NCBI GenBank assembly: GCA_021789565.1
Contig: JAJYJL010000318.1
Coordinates: 1 to 7,871 of the forward strand
DNA from: Acidobacteriota bacterium
GTDB taxonomy: Bacteria; Acidobacteriota; Terriglobia; UBA7540
DNA: 7,871 nucleotides
Direction of reading: 5' to 3'
This document shows, piece by piece, positions 1 to 5,289 of this stretch (its first letter is position 1; each line of letters begins with the position of its first letter). The position numbers and the translations under genes are program-made. The notes below the pieces were generated by a model. It was given only the letters and a program-made list of their open reading frames with translations, searched no databases and was not told where the DNA came from.

Positions 1-2
1 TG

Positions 3-794
3 GCTTCCGTGCTCCTTTTCGTTGCCTTCATCCTGGCGGCTATTCCTGCTTTGGCGCAGGAAAACCCTGCGCGGGCGGCGAGGCATCGCCGCAGAGCTGA
101 GGAGTTAAAGCCTACGCCGGCGGTCGAGCAAGGCCAAAAGACCTTTGAAGGGAACTGTGGTTTCTGCCACGGCGAAGACGCCACCGGCGGGCGGGGCCCG
201 GACCTGGTTCGCTCGGCGCTGGTGGCGCACGATAAAGGCGGAAACCTGATCGGCCCGGTCATTCTGAATGGAAGGCCCGGCAAAGGCATGCCGCCGCTCC
301 ATCTGAGCGACACGCAAATTACCGACATCGCCGCCTTCTTGCACTACCAGCAGTTGCAGGGGCTGGCGTCCGCAAGCGTGCCGAAAGATTATGCGTTGAA
401 GTGGCTGCTGACGGGCAACGCCGCCGAGGGCAAGGCCTTTTTCAACGGCGCCGGCGGGTGCAAGAGCTGCCATTCTCCTGCAGGTGACCTGGCGCACGTT
501 GCCTCCAGGTATGAGCCGCTGGAACTTGAAACGCGAATGCTCTATCCCCAGGGCAACAAGCAGCGAACCGTCACCGTGACGCTGCCCTCCGGCCAGACCA
601 TCGAGGGACCGCTGGTGCATCTGGATGAATTCAATGTGGCGCTGCGTGATTCCTCAGGGTGGTATCGTTCTTTTCCGCTCGATCAGGTGAAGGTGAGCGT
701 TCATGACCCGCTTGCCGCGCATCGCATGCTGCTGGACAAACTGACGCAGGCAGACGTTCACAATCTGTTTGCCTACATGGAAACATTGAAATGA
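3..794 (+). CDS. Exported two-heme cytochrome c, 5'-truncated by window edge
   Basis: Residue numbers count from the GTG at position 9. The protein has two heme c attachment motifs, CGFCH (50-54) and CKSCH (151-155). A GKGMPP stretch supplies a likely Met ligand (M94) for the first heme. A hydrophobic segment ending PALA|Q is a signal peptide, so it acts in the periplasm. The reading frame is open upstream to base 3, and the signal peptide lacks its usual positively charged start, so the real start probably lies before the window and GTG at 9 is only a fallback. The second heme domain carries an inserted beta-rich stretch (about 185-229), with a GQTIEGPLVHLDEFNVALRD-type pattern before the closing helix that ends LFAYMETLK. 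It overlaps the quinoprotein gene by four bases and is its likely electron acceptor. The identity as a cytochrome c is secure; the partner role is inferred from gene order. Confidence 0.93.
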   Translation, partial: ASVLLFVAFILAAIPALAQENPARAARHRRRAEELKPTPAVEQGQKTFEGNCGFCHGEDATGGRGPDLVRSALVAHDKGGNLIGPVILNGRPGKGMPPLHLSDTQITDIAAFLHYQQLQGLASASVPKDYALKWLLTGNAAEGKAFFNGAGGCKSCHSPAGDLAHVASRYEPLELETRMLYPQGNKQRTVTVTLPSGQTIEGPLVHLDEFNVALRDSSGWYRSFPLDQVKVSVHDPLAAHRMLLDKLTQADVHNLFAYMETLK

Positions 795-2488
795 GGACGT
801 TGTTGATGACAAACGGTAACTGCTCCCGTCCAGGAAATTTCAGGGCCCTGCTGGCGGATCGGGTCTTCGGCTGCGCGCTGATGGCAGCCTGCTGCCTGAT
901 GCTCTCTGCAATTGCTGTACAGGCGCAGGGCCTGCCGACCAATGCTCTGCTGGAGCCGCCGACCACGTTCTGGCCAACCTATAACGGCGACTACTCTGGG
1001 CGCCGCTTTAGTCCTCTTGATCAGATCAACTCGTCGAACGTCAACTCGCTGACGCTGGCCTGGCTTTTTGCGACCGGGACCCAGGCCATCAAGTCAACTC
1101 CGCTGGAAGTGAACGGCATTCTCTACTTCAGCGTGCCGGATAACGTTTGGGCGGTTGACGCAAGGACAGGCCGCGAGATCTGGCACTACTACCGCCAGTC
1201 CGAAGGCGACCACATCGGCAATCGCGGCGTTGGAATGTGGCATGACCGACTTTACTTCACTACGCCGGATGCGCGACTCGTCTGCCTGAACGCCAAAGAC
1301 GGCAGGGTGATCTGGATTACCAGACTCGCCGACGCCGGCCTCAAGTACTTTGCAACGATGTCGCCGCTGGTCATTCGCGACCACGTGATCGTCGGCGTTT
1401 CAGGCGATGTGACCGACATTCCCGGCTTTCTCGATTCGATCGATCCGGCCACGGGCAAACTGCAGTGGCGCTGGTACGTTGAACCGATGCCCGGCGAGCC
1501 GGGCGCCAACACCTGGCCTGACGTTGATGCCATGCGGCACGGCGGCGGCATGACGTGGATGACGGGTACGTACGATCCCGAGCTCAACCTGCTCTACTGG
1601 GGCACGGGGAATCCCAATCCGGTGCTTGTGGGCAGCGCGCGTCCTGGCGCGAACCTCTACACCTGCTCCATCGTGGCGCTCAATCCCGACACCGGCAAGA
1701 TGGTCTGGTATTATCAGGCTTCGCCGCACGACGTGCACGACTGGGACAACGTGGAAACGCCGGTCATCTTTGACGGCGAGTTCAATGGCAAGCCGATGCA
1801 CCTTCTGGCGCAGGCCGCGCGCAACAGCTTCTTTTTCCTGCTCGACCGCACCAACGGCAAGCATCTGCTGACCGCGCCGTTTATCGATGAGACGTGGTCT
1901 GACACGACCGATGCCGAAGGCCATCCCATCCCCAAACCACACACGGCTCCTTCGCCTGACGGCGCTCTGGTAGAGCCTGCAAGTGAAGGCGGTACCAACT
2001 GGATGGCTCCCAGCTACGATCCGCAGACGGGTCTCTTCTACGTTACGGCGACGCGGACCTTCAGCATCTATTACCTGACAGCACGCGGCAAGGCCGAGGG
2101 CTGGGGCGGGCGCGACCGCGGGCTTTGGGCGGATTCGGCAACGCGCGCCATCAACTACAAGACCGGCAAGATCGCCTGGACTCATGAGCTCGGCCACGGC
2201 GGTTCTGCTGCGGGCAACCTCTCGACCGCGGGCCACCTGCTGTTCACGGCTGACAGTGCCGGCAACCTGCTGGCGCTCGATCCTGCAACCGGCAAGACCC
2301 TGTGGCATGTGAACGCCGGCGGCCGCATGGACAGCGGGCCCATGACTTATATGCTCGACGGGCACCAGTACGTCATCATGACGTCGGCCGACCGGCTGAT
2401 GGCCTTCGCGCTGCCGGAGAAGCCTGCGGAGTCCGCCGGGCGGGCGGCCGGGCGCGGAGTGATGGCGGAGAAAAGAGGGCAGAGGTAA
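791..2488 (+). CDS. PQQ-dependent alcohol dehydrogenase-like quinoprotein (beta-propeller), atypical active site
   Basis: 565 residues, the usual size for an eight-bladed quinoprotein dehydrogenase. A signal peptide ends near VQA|Q (about 45), so it is periplasmic. Repeated W-motif blades of the form DPATGKxxW occur at about 123-131, 167-175, 218-226, 298-306 and 497-505. Compared by eye with methanol dehydrogenase MxaF, conserved positions include R145 (NRG), T189, S204, W256 (stacks on PQQ), N274 in GTGNPNP (metal ligand), D317 (catalytic base) and R344. Two features are missing: the adjacent Cys pair (here GDHIGNRG, 139-146) and the metal-binding Glu (V207 aligns there). D319, two residues after the catalytic Asp, matches the extra Asp of lanthanide-dependent XoxF-type enzymes. 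I recall acidobacterial relatives being described as possibly cofactor-less, so substrate and cofactor are open. ATG at 791 overlaps the cytochrome stop (ATGA). ATG at 806, with AGGA eight bases upstream, is an equally good start. Confidence 0.92.
   Translation: MRTLLMTNGNCSRPGNFRALLADRVFGCALMAACCLMLSAIAVQAQGLPTNALLEPPTTFWPTYNGDYSGRRFSPLDQINSSNVNSLTLAWLFATGTQAIKSTPLEVNGILYFSVPDNVWAVDARTGREIWHYYRQSEGDHIGNRGVGMWHDRLYFTTPDARLVCLNAKDGRVIWITRLADAGLKYFATMSPLVIRDHVIVGVSGDVTDIPGFLDSIDPATGKLQWRWYVEPMPGEPGANTWPDVDAMRHGGGMTWMTGTYDPELNLLYWGTGNPNPVLVGSARPGANLYTCSIVALNPDTGKMVWYYQASPHDVHDWDNVETPVIFDGEFNGKPMHLLAQAARNSFFFLLDRTNGKHLLTAPFIDETWSDTTDAEGHPIPKPHTAPSPDGALVEPASEGGTNWMAPSYDPQTGLFYVTATRTFSIYYLTARGKAEGWGGRDRGLWADSATRAINYKTGKIAWTHELGHGGSAAGNLSTAGHLLFTADSAGNLLALDPATGKTLWHVNAGGRMDSGPMTYMLDGHQYVIMTSADRLMAFALPEKPAESAGRAAGRGVMAEKRGQR
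792..797 (+). promoter_or_regulatory. Shine-Dalgarno overlapping the upstream stop codon (TGAGGA)
   Basis: The cytochrome stop codon TGA (792-794) runs into AGGA (794-797). This lies eight bases before ATG 806 and would favour that start for the quinoprotein. The alternative start at 791 has only a weak GGAAA at 779-783. Either way, ribosomes ending the cytochrome are placed to restart on the quinoprotein, which would keep the two proteins in proportion. Confidence 0.4.
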
Positions 2489-2527
2489 ATTTTACTCGCT
2501 GTTCAGAAAAGGAACGGTTCCCGCAAG

Positions 2528-2568
2528 AATTCCGCGAATAGGCACCGGAATTATTAAATAACTTATTT
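2528..2568 (+). terminator. Weak candidate terminator or 3' end hairpin of the cytochrome-quinoprotein operon
   Basis: AATTCCG (2528-2534) pairs perfectly with CGGAATT (2546-2552) across an 11-base loop, 40 bases after the quinoprotein stop. AT-rich sequence follows rather than a clean T run. The smaller palindrome GGAAC-G-GTTCC (2511-2521) precedes it. It is the only hairpin close to the operon end, but it is not a canonical rho-independent terminator. Confidence 0.3.
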
Positions 2569-2606
2569 ATTATCAATAGATTATATTTTTGAAGATTTTG
2601 CGTTTT

Positions 2607-2624
2607 AAACGTCCCAAACGTCCC
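2607..2624 (+). repeat. Tandem 9-bp direct repeat AAACGTCCC x2
   Basis: AAACGTCCC occurs perfectly twice in a row, at 2607-2615 and 2616-2624. The first copy is also half of the palindrome CGTTT-T-AAACG (2601-2611). It lies at the sharp border between the AT island and GC-rich sequence. It could be a pair of protein-binding half-sites or a relic of strand slippage. Confidence 0.5.
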
Positions 2625-2689
2625 ATTTGAGGGGTTCAGGACCTCGAAACTAGCCTACATAAATGGGCCAGTGTTCCGGGTGCTGCCGG

Positions 2690-2744
2690 GTGGCGCCCAG
2701 CGGCGCTTCAGCCCGGCGCCACGCGCCCAGAACCTGGGGACGCG
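2690..2744. repeat. Pair of strong adjoining GC-rich hairpins (REP-like)
   Basis: GTGGCGCC (2690-2697) pairs perfectly with GGCGCCAC (2715-2722) around a 17-base loop. Directly beside it, CGCGCCCAG (2722-2730) pairs with CTGGGGACGCG (2734-2744), leaving GA bulged and a 3-base loop. The two stems share base 2722. The loop of the first contains, on the minus strand, GGCTGAAGC (2705-2713), close to the GGCTAAAGC in the 4460-4473 hairpin. No coding frame explains this structure. Confidence 0.45.
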
Positions 2745-2969
2745 GGAGTGGACGGCCGGATTACATGAAGGCTTCATCTCTGCGATCGGCCCGGCTTCGC
2801 GTCCGGCGGGGCGGTTGGTTAGCTCAATGCAGAAAATGGCGGGAGCGTTGCTTCAGATCTCGGCGTCGGTGGACGGTAGCGGGGTCAAGGATATCCCTGT
2901 GCTGTAATGAAACTGACATCTCAAGGTGCCTGCGAATAAGGAAGCGGATAGCAGGCAGCGTACAGTTGG

Positions 2970-2997
2970 CGCGGAGCGCATTACTCTGCGGCTTTTT
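2970..2997 (+). terminator. Rho-independent terminator-like hairpin, rightward
   Basis: CGCGGAG (2970-2976) pairs with CTCTGCG (2984-2990) through seven pairs including one G-T wobble, around a 7-base loop. It is followed by GC and then TTTTT (2993-2997). It lies about 480 bases after the quinoprotein stop, far for that operon, so it may end a different rightward transcript or catch read-through before the convergent gene. Confidence 0.45.
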
Positions 2998-3079
2998 CCC
3001 AGGTGAACCGGGCCCCGCCAACAATCGGTGCGCCGTTGTCAGGCCATTTGATACGCGATGCGAGATCATTTGCGAAACC

Positions 3080-3110
3080 AAAAACCGCAGAGTTACAAAA
3101 CAACTCTGCG
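3080..3110 (-). terminator. Rho-independent terminator of the 3128-3844 gene
   Basis: On the minus strand CGCAGAGTT (3110-3102) and AACTCTGCG (3094-3086) form a perfect 9-bp stem with a 7-base loop. A G and then TTTTT (3084-3080) follow. The hairpin begins 18 bases after the stop codon of the leftward gene. Stem, loop and T run are canonical. Confidence 0.85.
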
Positions 3111-3127
3111 CAAGCCGCTAAGTGTTA

Positions 3128-3844
3128 TTACTTGTGTTTGCCTTTAATCTTCACGGACATCACGTGAACCGATCCGCTGCTCTCCTCAATGCCTTCTACA
3201 GTCGCTTTCGCAGGCTTGCCGGGCCGTAACTCGGCAAGTTTGAAAGCTTGGCTGGCTTTGCTGTTGCCGTCCTGGTCGAACTCGATCAGCCGGCCACTCG
3301 AAAGGGCGAGGCCGAATTCAGAGGTTGATTCGGACGCTGCGCATCTCTTGATGGCATCTTCGATCAACGCGGCACGGCGCATCCGGGCTTCTAAATCGGG
3401 CCTCCTGCCTGAATCCTCGGTTGTTGTGGACCCCATGGGCCCCCCCAAGCCACCCCGCATGGGATAGGGTCCGGTCTTGCCGTCCGGCGTCATGCATCCC
3501 AAACCCGGACAGGTCATGACGGACGGCGCCGGCGCCTGTTGTGCTCCCCCGCCGGGGGACGGTTCCGGCTGCGAGGGGCCATCCGCGAAGTGGGGAACAC
3601 CTTGACCCGCGCTGGAAAGATCATGTGCGGACACGCTGTTCAATGCCTTGACCACGCAATTTGCATCCACAAGTTTGCCCTTCCATTCTTTCGGCTTTTC
3701 GGTTTTTGCCCCCTTCGCCGGACTGGACACTTGCCCCGCGGCAAAGGGAGGCTGAAACCCGGCACTCCGCTGCACCCAAATTAAAGTTCCAGAAAGCATG
3801 AGCGCTCCAGCGCCCAGGGCCAGCACGTTTTCGATGCCTCTCAT
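3128..3844 (-). CDS. Exported protein of unknown function, split OB-like domain with Pro/Gly-rich linker
   Basis: 238 residues. The hydrophobic segment 7-24 after MRGIEN is a signal peptide or anchor, so the protein is exported. The mature part has an N-terminal piece (KEWKGKLVDANCV, 52-64), a low-complexity Pro/Gly/Ala linker (about 78-140) containing CPGLGC (112-117), a charged helix (about 147-170), and a C-terminal beta-rich part (about 175-234). The two ends resemble small acidobacterial secreted domains of the type W-G-x-(V/L)-x-D-x-x-C followed by strands and a closing VKGxI-like strand. I infer one small beta-barrel interrupted by the linker. The four cysteines (63, 112, 117, 168) could form two disulfides. 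No catalytic motif is visible and no function can be assigned. It has an excellent Shine-Dalgarno and its own terminator, so it is probably a single-gene unit. Confidence 0.8.
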   Translation of the reverse strand: MRGIENVLALGAGALMLSGTLIWVQRSAGFQPPFAAGQVSSPAKGAKTEKPKEWKGKLVDANCVVKALNSVSAHDLSSAGQGVPHFADGPSQPEPSPGGGAQQAPAPSVMTCPGLGCMTPDGKTGPYPMRGGLGGPMGSTTTEDSGRRPDLEARMRRAALIEDAIKRCAASESTSEFGLALSSGRLIEFDQDGNSKASQAFKLAELRPGKPAKATVEGIEESSGSVHVMSVKIKGKHK

Positions 3845-3853
3845 AACCAGTGG

Positions 3854-3862
3854 ACCTCCTTT
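3854..3862 (-). promoter_or_regulatory. Strong Shine-Dalgarno AAAGGAGGT fixing the start at 3844
   Basis: On the minus strand the full anti-16S complement AAAGGAGGT sits nine bases before ATG (3844-3842). This decides the start codon and predicts efficient translation. It is the strongest ribosome-binding site in the window. Confidence 0.85.
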
Positions 3863-4183
3863 CTTTCATCTGTGTGTCGAGCCCGTGAACTCCCGGTGAA
3901 CTGTTGCGGGTTTAATGCGCACACTGCGCGCGAGGCGCCTCACGTTCGCAATCCTTCGACGGTGAGTGGCGCAGATACCCGCCTTGCAGTGTCTGCGATC
4001 CCGAGCAGAGAGGCGTTTCTGTTTCGATTCAGGGCAGCCGATCCACTGCACTAATCGACTCGTCCTTCAAAAAACACAATTGCCAGTTTGACCCCAGCTA
4101 CCCTGCAAAAACAACGCTGTGCCGGTTGCACCGCGCCATTCCAACCCCACTTAGCTTCGCTGATCGCAGACATCAGAACTCAA
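3863..4183. other. Upstream region of the leftward gene; no CDS seen
   Basis: The short open frames here (about 60 codons on each strand) lack ribosome-binding sites and any protein-like character. A direct repeat GTGAACT occurs at 3885-3891 and 3896-3902, 11 bases apart, between the likely promoter area and the Shine-Dalgarno. GAGGCGCCTC (3932-3941) is a perfect palindrome. I found no clear -35/-10 pair on the minus strand, although the leftward gene's promoter must lie here. Confidence 0.45.
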
Positions 4184-4442
4184 TTTCGCGGGTGGCGGAT
4201 ACGTGCCGTATTCCGGCATGTATGCGATCACTGCCGTTCCATATCTGCAATAGTCCCACGGCACAAGACCGGCGCCGTGGCTATCCGCACCCGTTCAGAA
4301 AGTGAAGGTGGTTCCCGCCCTAGTAATGCTTCTGCCGTGCCCTCGTGCCATTCTACCTCAGCGACGTTGCGATGTCCGTTAATGTTGCGAAAGAAGGGTC
4401 GCATACATCGCAAGGGGCGCGACGTTTGCGCCACCCGCGAAA
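4184..4442. mobile_element. 259-bp element with 44-bp imperfect terminal inverted repeats (MITE-like candidate)
   Basis: The left end (4184-4227) and the reverse complement of the right end (4442-4399) match at 32 of 44 positions without any gap. Two blocks are perfect: TTTCGCGGGTGGCG at the outer edge and ATGTATGCGA at the inner edge, separated by 20 bases on both sides. The interior has further stems: CCACGGC/GCCGTGG (4256-4262/4274-4280), GTGCCGT/ACGGCAC (4203-4209/4258-4264) and TTGCGATG/CATCGCAA (near 4368 and 4406). No transposase is encoded. A 74-codon leftward frame (4452-4228) nearly spans it but has no recognised domain. No target-site duplication is evident (flanks CTCAA and GCCGC). 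It could be a non-autonomous transposon, a degenerate mobile repeat or a long structured RNA. Confidence 0.5.
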
Positions 4443-4459
4443 GCCGCACCATGTTTTCA

Positions 4460-4514
4460 GCGGCTAAAGCCGCAACTTATAGGCTGCCCGTGACGGCACG
4501 AGTAAACTCGTGCC
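4460..4514. repeat. Two REP-like hairpins with TAAA centres
   Basis: GCGGC-TAAA-GCCGC (4460-4473) is followed 21 bases later by GGCACGAG-TAAA-CTCGTGCC (4495-4514). Both are perfect stems with the same central TAAA in the same orientation. They begin 18 bases after the inverted-repeat element. I have an impression that similar GGCTAAAGCC palindromes are common between genes in Acidobacteria, but could not check it. The second is followed by CTTTCT, which is too poor in T for a confident terminator. Confidence 0.55.
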
Positions 4515-4552
4515 CTTTCTCCCCGAACGGCTCGCAGGTTTTTTGGCAAAGG

Positions 4553-4571
4553 GCACGCCTCCGGAGTGTGC
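4553..4571. repeat. Third palindrome of the cluster, GCACGC..GTGTGC type
   Basis: GCACGCCTCC (4553-4562) folds onto GGAGTGTGC (4563-4571) with one bulged C and one wobble, centred on CTCCGGAG. A run of six T (4539-4544) lies just before it. It shares the GGCAC edge with the hairpin at 4495-4514, suggesting a related repeat unit. Confidence 0.35.
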
Positions 4572-4587
4572 AGCGTTTTGCCGGGCC

Positions 4588-4603
4588 TTGAAAATATTTT
4601 CAA
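4588..4603. promoter_or_regulatory. Perfect 16-bp AT-rich palindrome, possible operator
   Basis: TTGAAAATATTTTCAA reads identically on both strands with no spacer. It ends 31 bases before the -10-like TATACT of the rightward gene. Its position is compatible with a dimeric regulator or an UP-like element. The regulator is unknown. Confidence 0.4.
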
Positions 4604-4634
4604 AATTGTTACAGCTTTTAGCGTCATCTCCCGC

Positions 4635-4640
4635 TATACT
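4635..4640 (+). promoter_or_regulatory. Candidate -10 element TATACT for the 4735 gene
   Basis: TATACT differs from the sigma-70 consensus TATAAT at one base and lies 94 bases before the start codon. No convincing -35 exists at 16-18 bases: TTGTTA at 4606-4611 is 23 bases away. Use of this promoter may need an activator, or the call may be wrong. Confidence 0.35.
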
Positions 4641-4702
4641 CGTCAGGGGCGGGAAACCGACAACAGGACAAGTTTGAGATTGGGGCAGGAAGTGTCCTGA
4701 CG
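4641..4702 (+). promoter_or_regulatory. Leader with two mutually exclusive stems
   Basis: CGTCAGG (4641-4647) can pair with CCTGACG (4696-4702), and CAGGACA (4664-4670) can pair with TGTCCTG (4693-4699). Both stems are perfect 7-bp stems and both need bases 4696-4699, so they cannot form together. They lie in the probable 5' untranslated region, 22 bases before the Shine-Dalgarno GGAGG (4724-4728). This may be chance or a simple RNA switch. Confidence 0.25.
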
Positions 4703-4734
4703 GTCCGCAGCACAATCCTACATGGAGGGCGGTA

Positions 4735-5229
4735 ATGAGGAATATCCGAAGGTTGAAGTGTCTGTGGGGCCTTTCGTTCGTGCTGGTAATATTGGGTGCG
4801 CCCGGAGCCATGGCGCAAGTTCAATCCTTATCCAGGTTTACTGGAACCTTAACTTTTCCCGTTGATGTTCATTGGGGGTCGCTTTTTCTGCCGGCGGGCG
4901 ATTATGTTATAAAGCTCGGGAGTGCAGGAATTGGAGGACTCCAGATGGTAGAAATCACCGGCAAAGCGAATGGCGGTCCGCACGGATTCGTCAGCGTATT
5001 GTCACAACACTCAAACAGAGCAAAGATAAACAAACTCGCCTGCGTTCGCGCGGACGACCGAGTGATCGTACGGTCCCTCCAGCTGTTCGCAACCCATCAA
5101 ACTTTAGTTTTCCCGGTGCCGCGAGGCACGAAGTTCCTGGCGCGGCAACCACAGAGCAGTTACGAAGAACTGCTGGCTGCGACGCCTGCGCTGATGCAGA
5201 GTATGCCAGTGGCTTTGAGCCTGAGGTAA
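4735..5229 (+). CDS. Small secreted protein of unknown function, beta-rich
   Basis: 164 residues. Basic start MRNIRRLK, hydrophobic core 10-22 and cleavage site AMA|Q (27/28) give a clear signal peptide. The mature part opens with a segment TLTFPVDVHWGSLFLPAGDYVIKL (about 38-61). This F-x-V-x-W-G-x-x-x-L-P-A-G-D-Y-x-I pattern is familiar from small secreted acidobacterial proteins of undefined role and suggests a beta-sandwich. No catalytic or metal-binding motif is visible, and the only cysteine in the mature part is in KLACVRADD. The start is supported by GGAGG six bases upstream. Third codon positions are visibly less GC-rich than in the quinoprotein or amidohydrolase genes, which may reflect low expression or more recent arrival next to a repeat-rich zone. 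It is a single-gene unit with its own terminator. Confidence 0.82.
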   Translation: MRNIRRLKCLWGLSFVLVILGAPGAMAQVQSLSRFTGTLTFPVDVHWGSLFLPAGDYVIKLGSAGIGGLQMVEITGKANGGPHGFVSVLSQHSNRAKINKLACVRADDRVIVRSLQLFATHQTLVFPVPRGTKFLARQPQSSYEELLAATPALMQSMPVALSLR

Positions 5230-5253
5230 CTCCGCAATCAGCCGTGTCACTTG

Positions 5254-5289
5254 AGGGGACGGGCCGATCGCCCGTCCCCTTTTGTTTTT
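5254..5289 (+). terminator. Strong rho-independent terminator
   Basis: AGGGGACGGGC (5254-5264) pairs perfectly with GCCCGTCCCCT (5270-5280): 11 bp with a 5-base loop. TTT-G-TTTTT (5281-5289) follows. It begins 25 bases after the stop at 5229. There is no T run on the other strand's side, so it works rightward only. Confidence 0.93.

Larger units (their letters stand above)
2489..3127. other. 639-base gap between convergent genes; no credible CDS
   Basis: Open frames here (for example 2663-3121 and, on the other strand, 2824-3081) are Arg-, Ser- and Cys-rich and show no domain or recognisable start context, so I do not call them. The region holds hairpins just after the quinoprotein gene, an AT island of roughly 16% GC (about 2549-2609), a tandem 9-mer, paired GC-rich hairpins (2690-2744), a near-perfect 13-base palindrome (ATGAAG-G-CTTCAT, 2765-2777) and two opposed terminator-like hairpins (2970-2997 and 3080-3110). 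A structured non-coding RNA read to the right from the AT island to the 2970-2997 hairpin is possible but unproven. Confidence 0.6.

Noticed and set aside
1400..2365. 321-codon open frame antisense to the quinoprotein gene
   Set aside because: Composition is Arg/His/Ala-rich without motifs, and it mirrors the codon pattern of the well-supported gene on the other strand.
2812..2860. tRNA-like stretch (GGTTAGCTCAAT)
   Set aside because: It resembles a tRNA D-arm, but no closing D-stem at the right distance, no TTC-loop motif and no acceptor pairing are found.
2663..3121. 152-codon open frame in the first large gap
   Set aside because: Arg/Ser/Cys-rich with no domain, no Shine-Dalgarno, and it overlaps hairpins and both terminator structures.
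4228..4452. 74-codon leftward frame filling the inverted-repeat element
   Set aside because: It coincides with the repeat and its N-terminus is encoded by the terminal repeat. Without homologues I treat it as incidental, though it is the best alternative reading of the element.
4088..4591. 167-codon open frame across the repeat-rich gap
   Set aside because: It crosses the inverted-repeat element and several palindromes, and the product shows no protein-like pattern.
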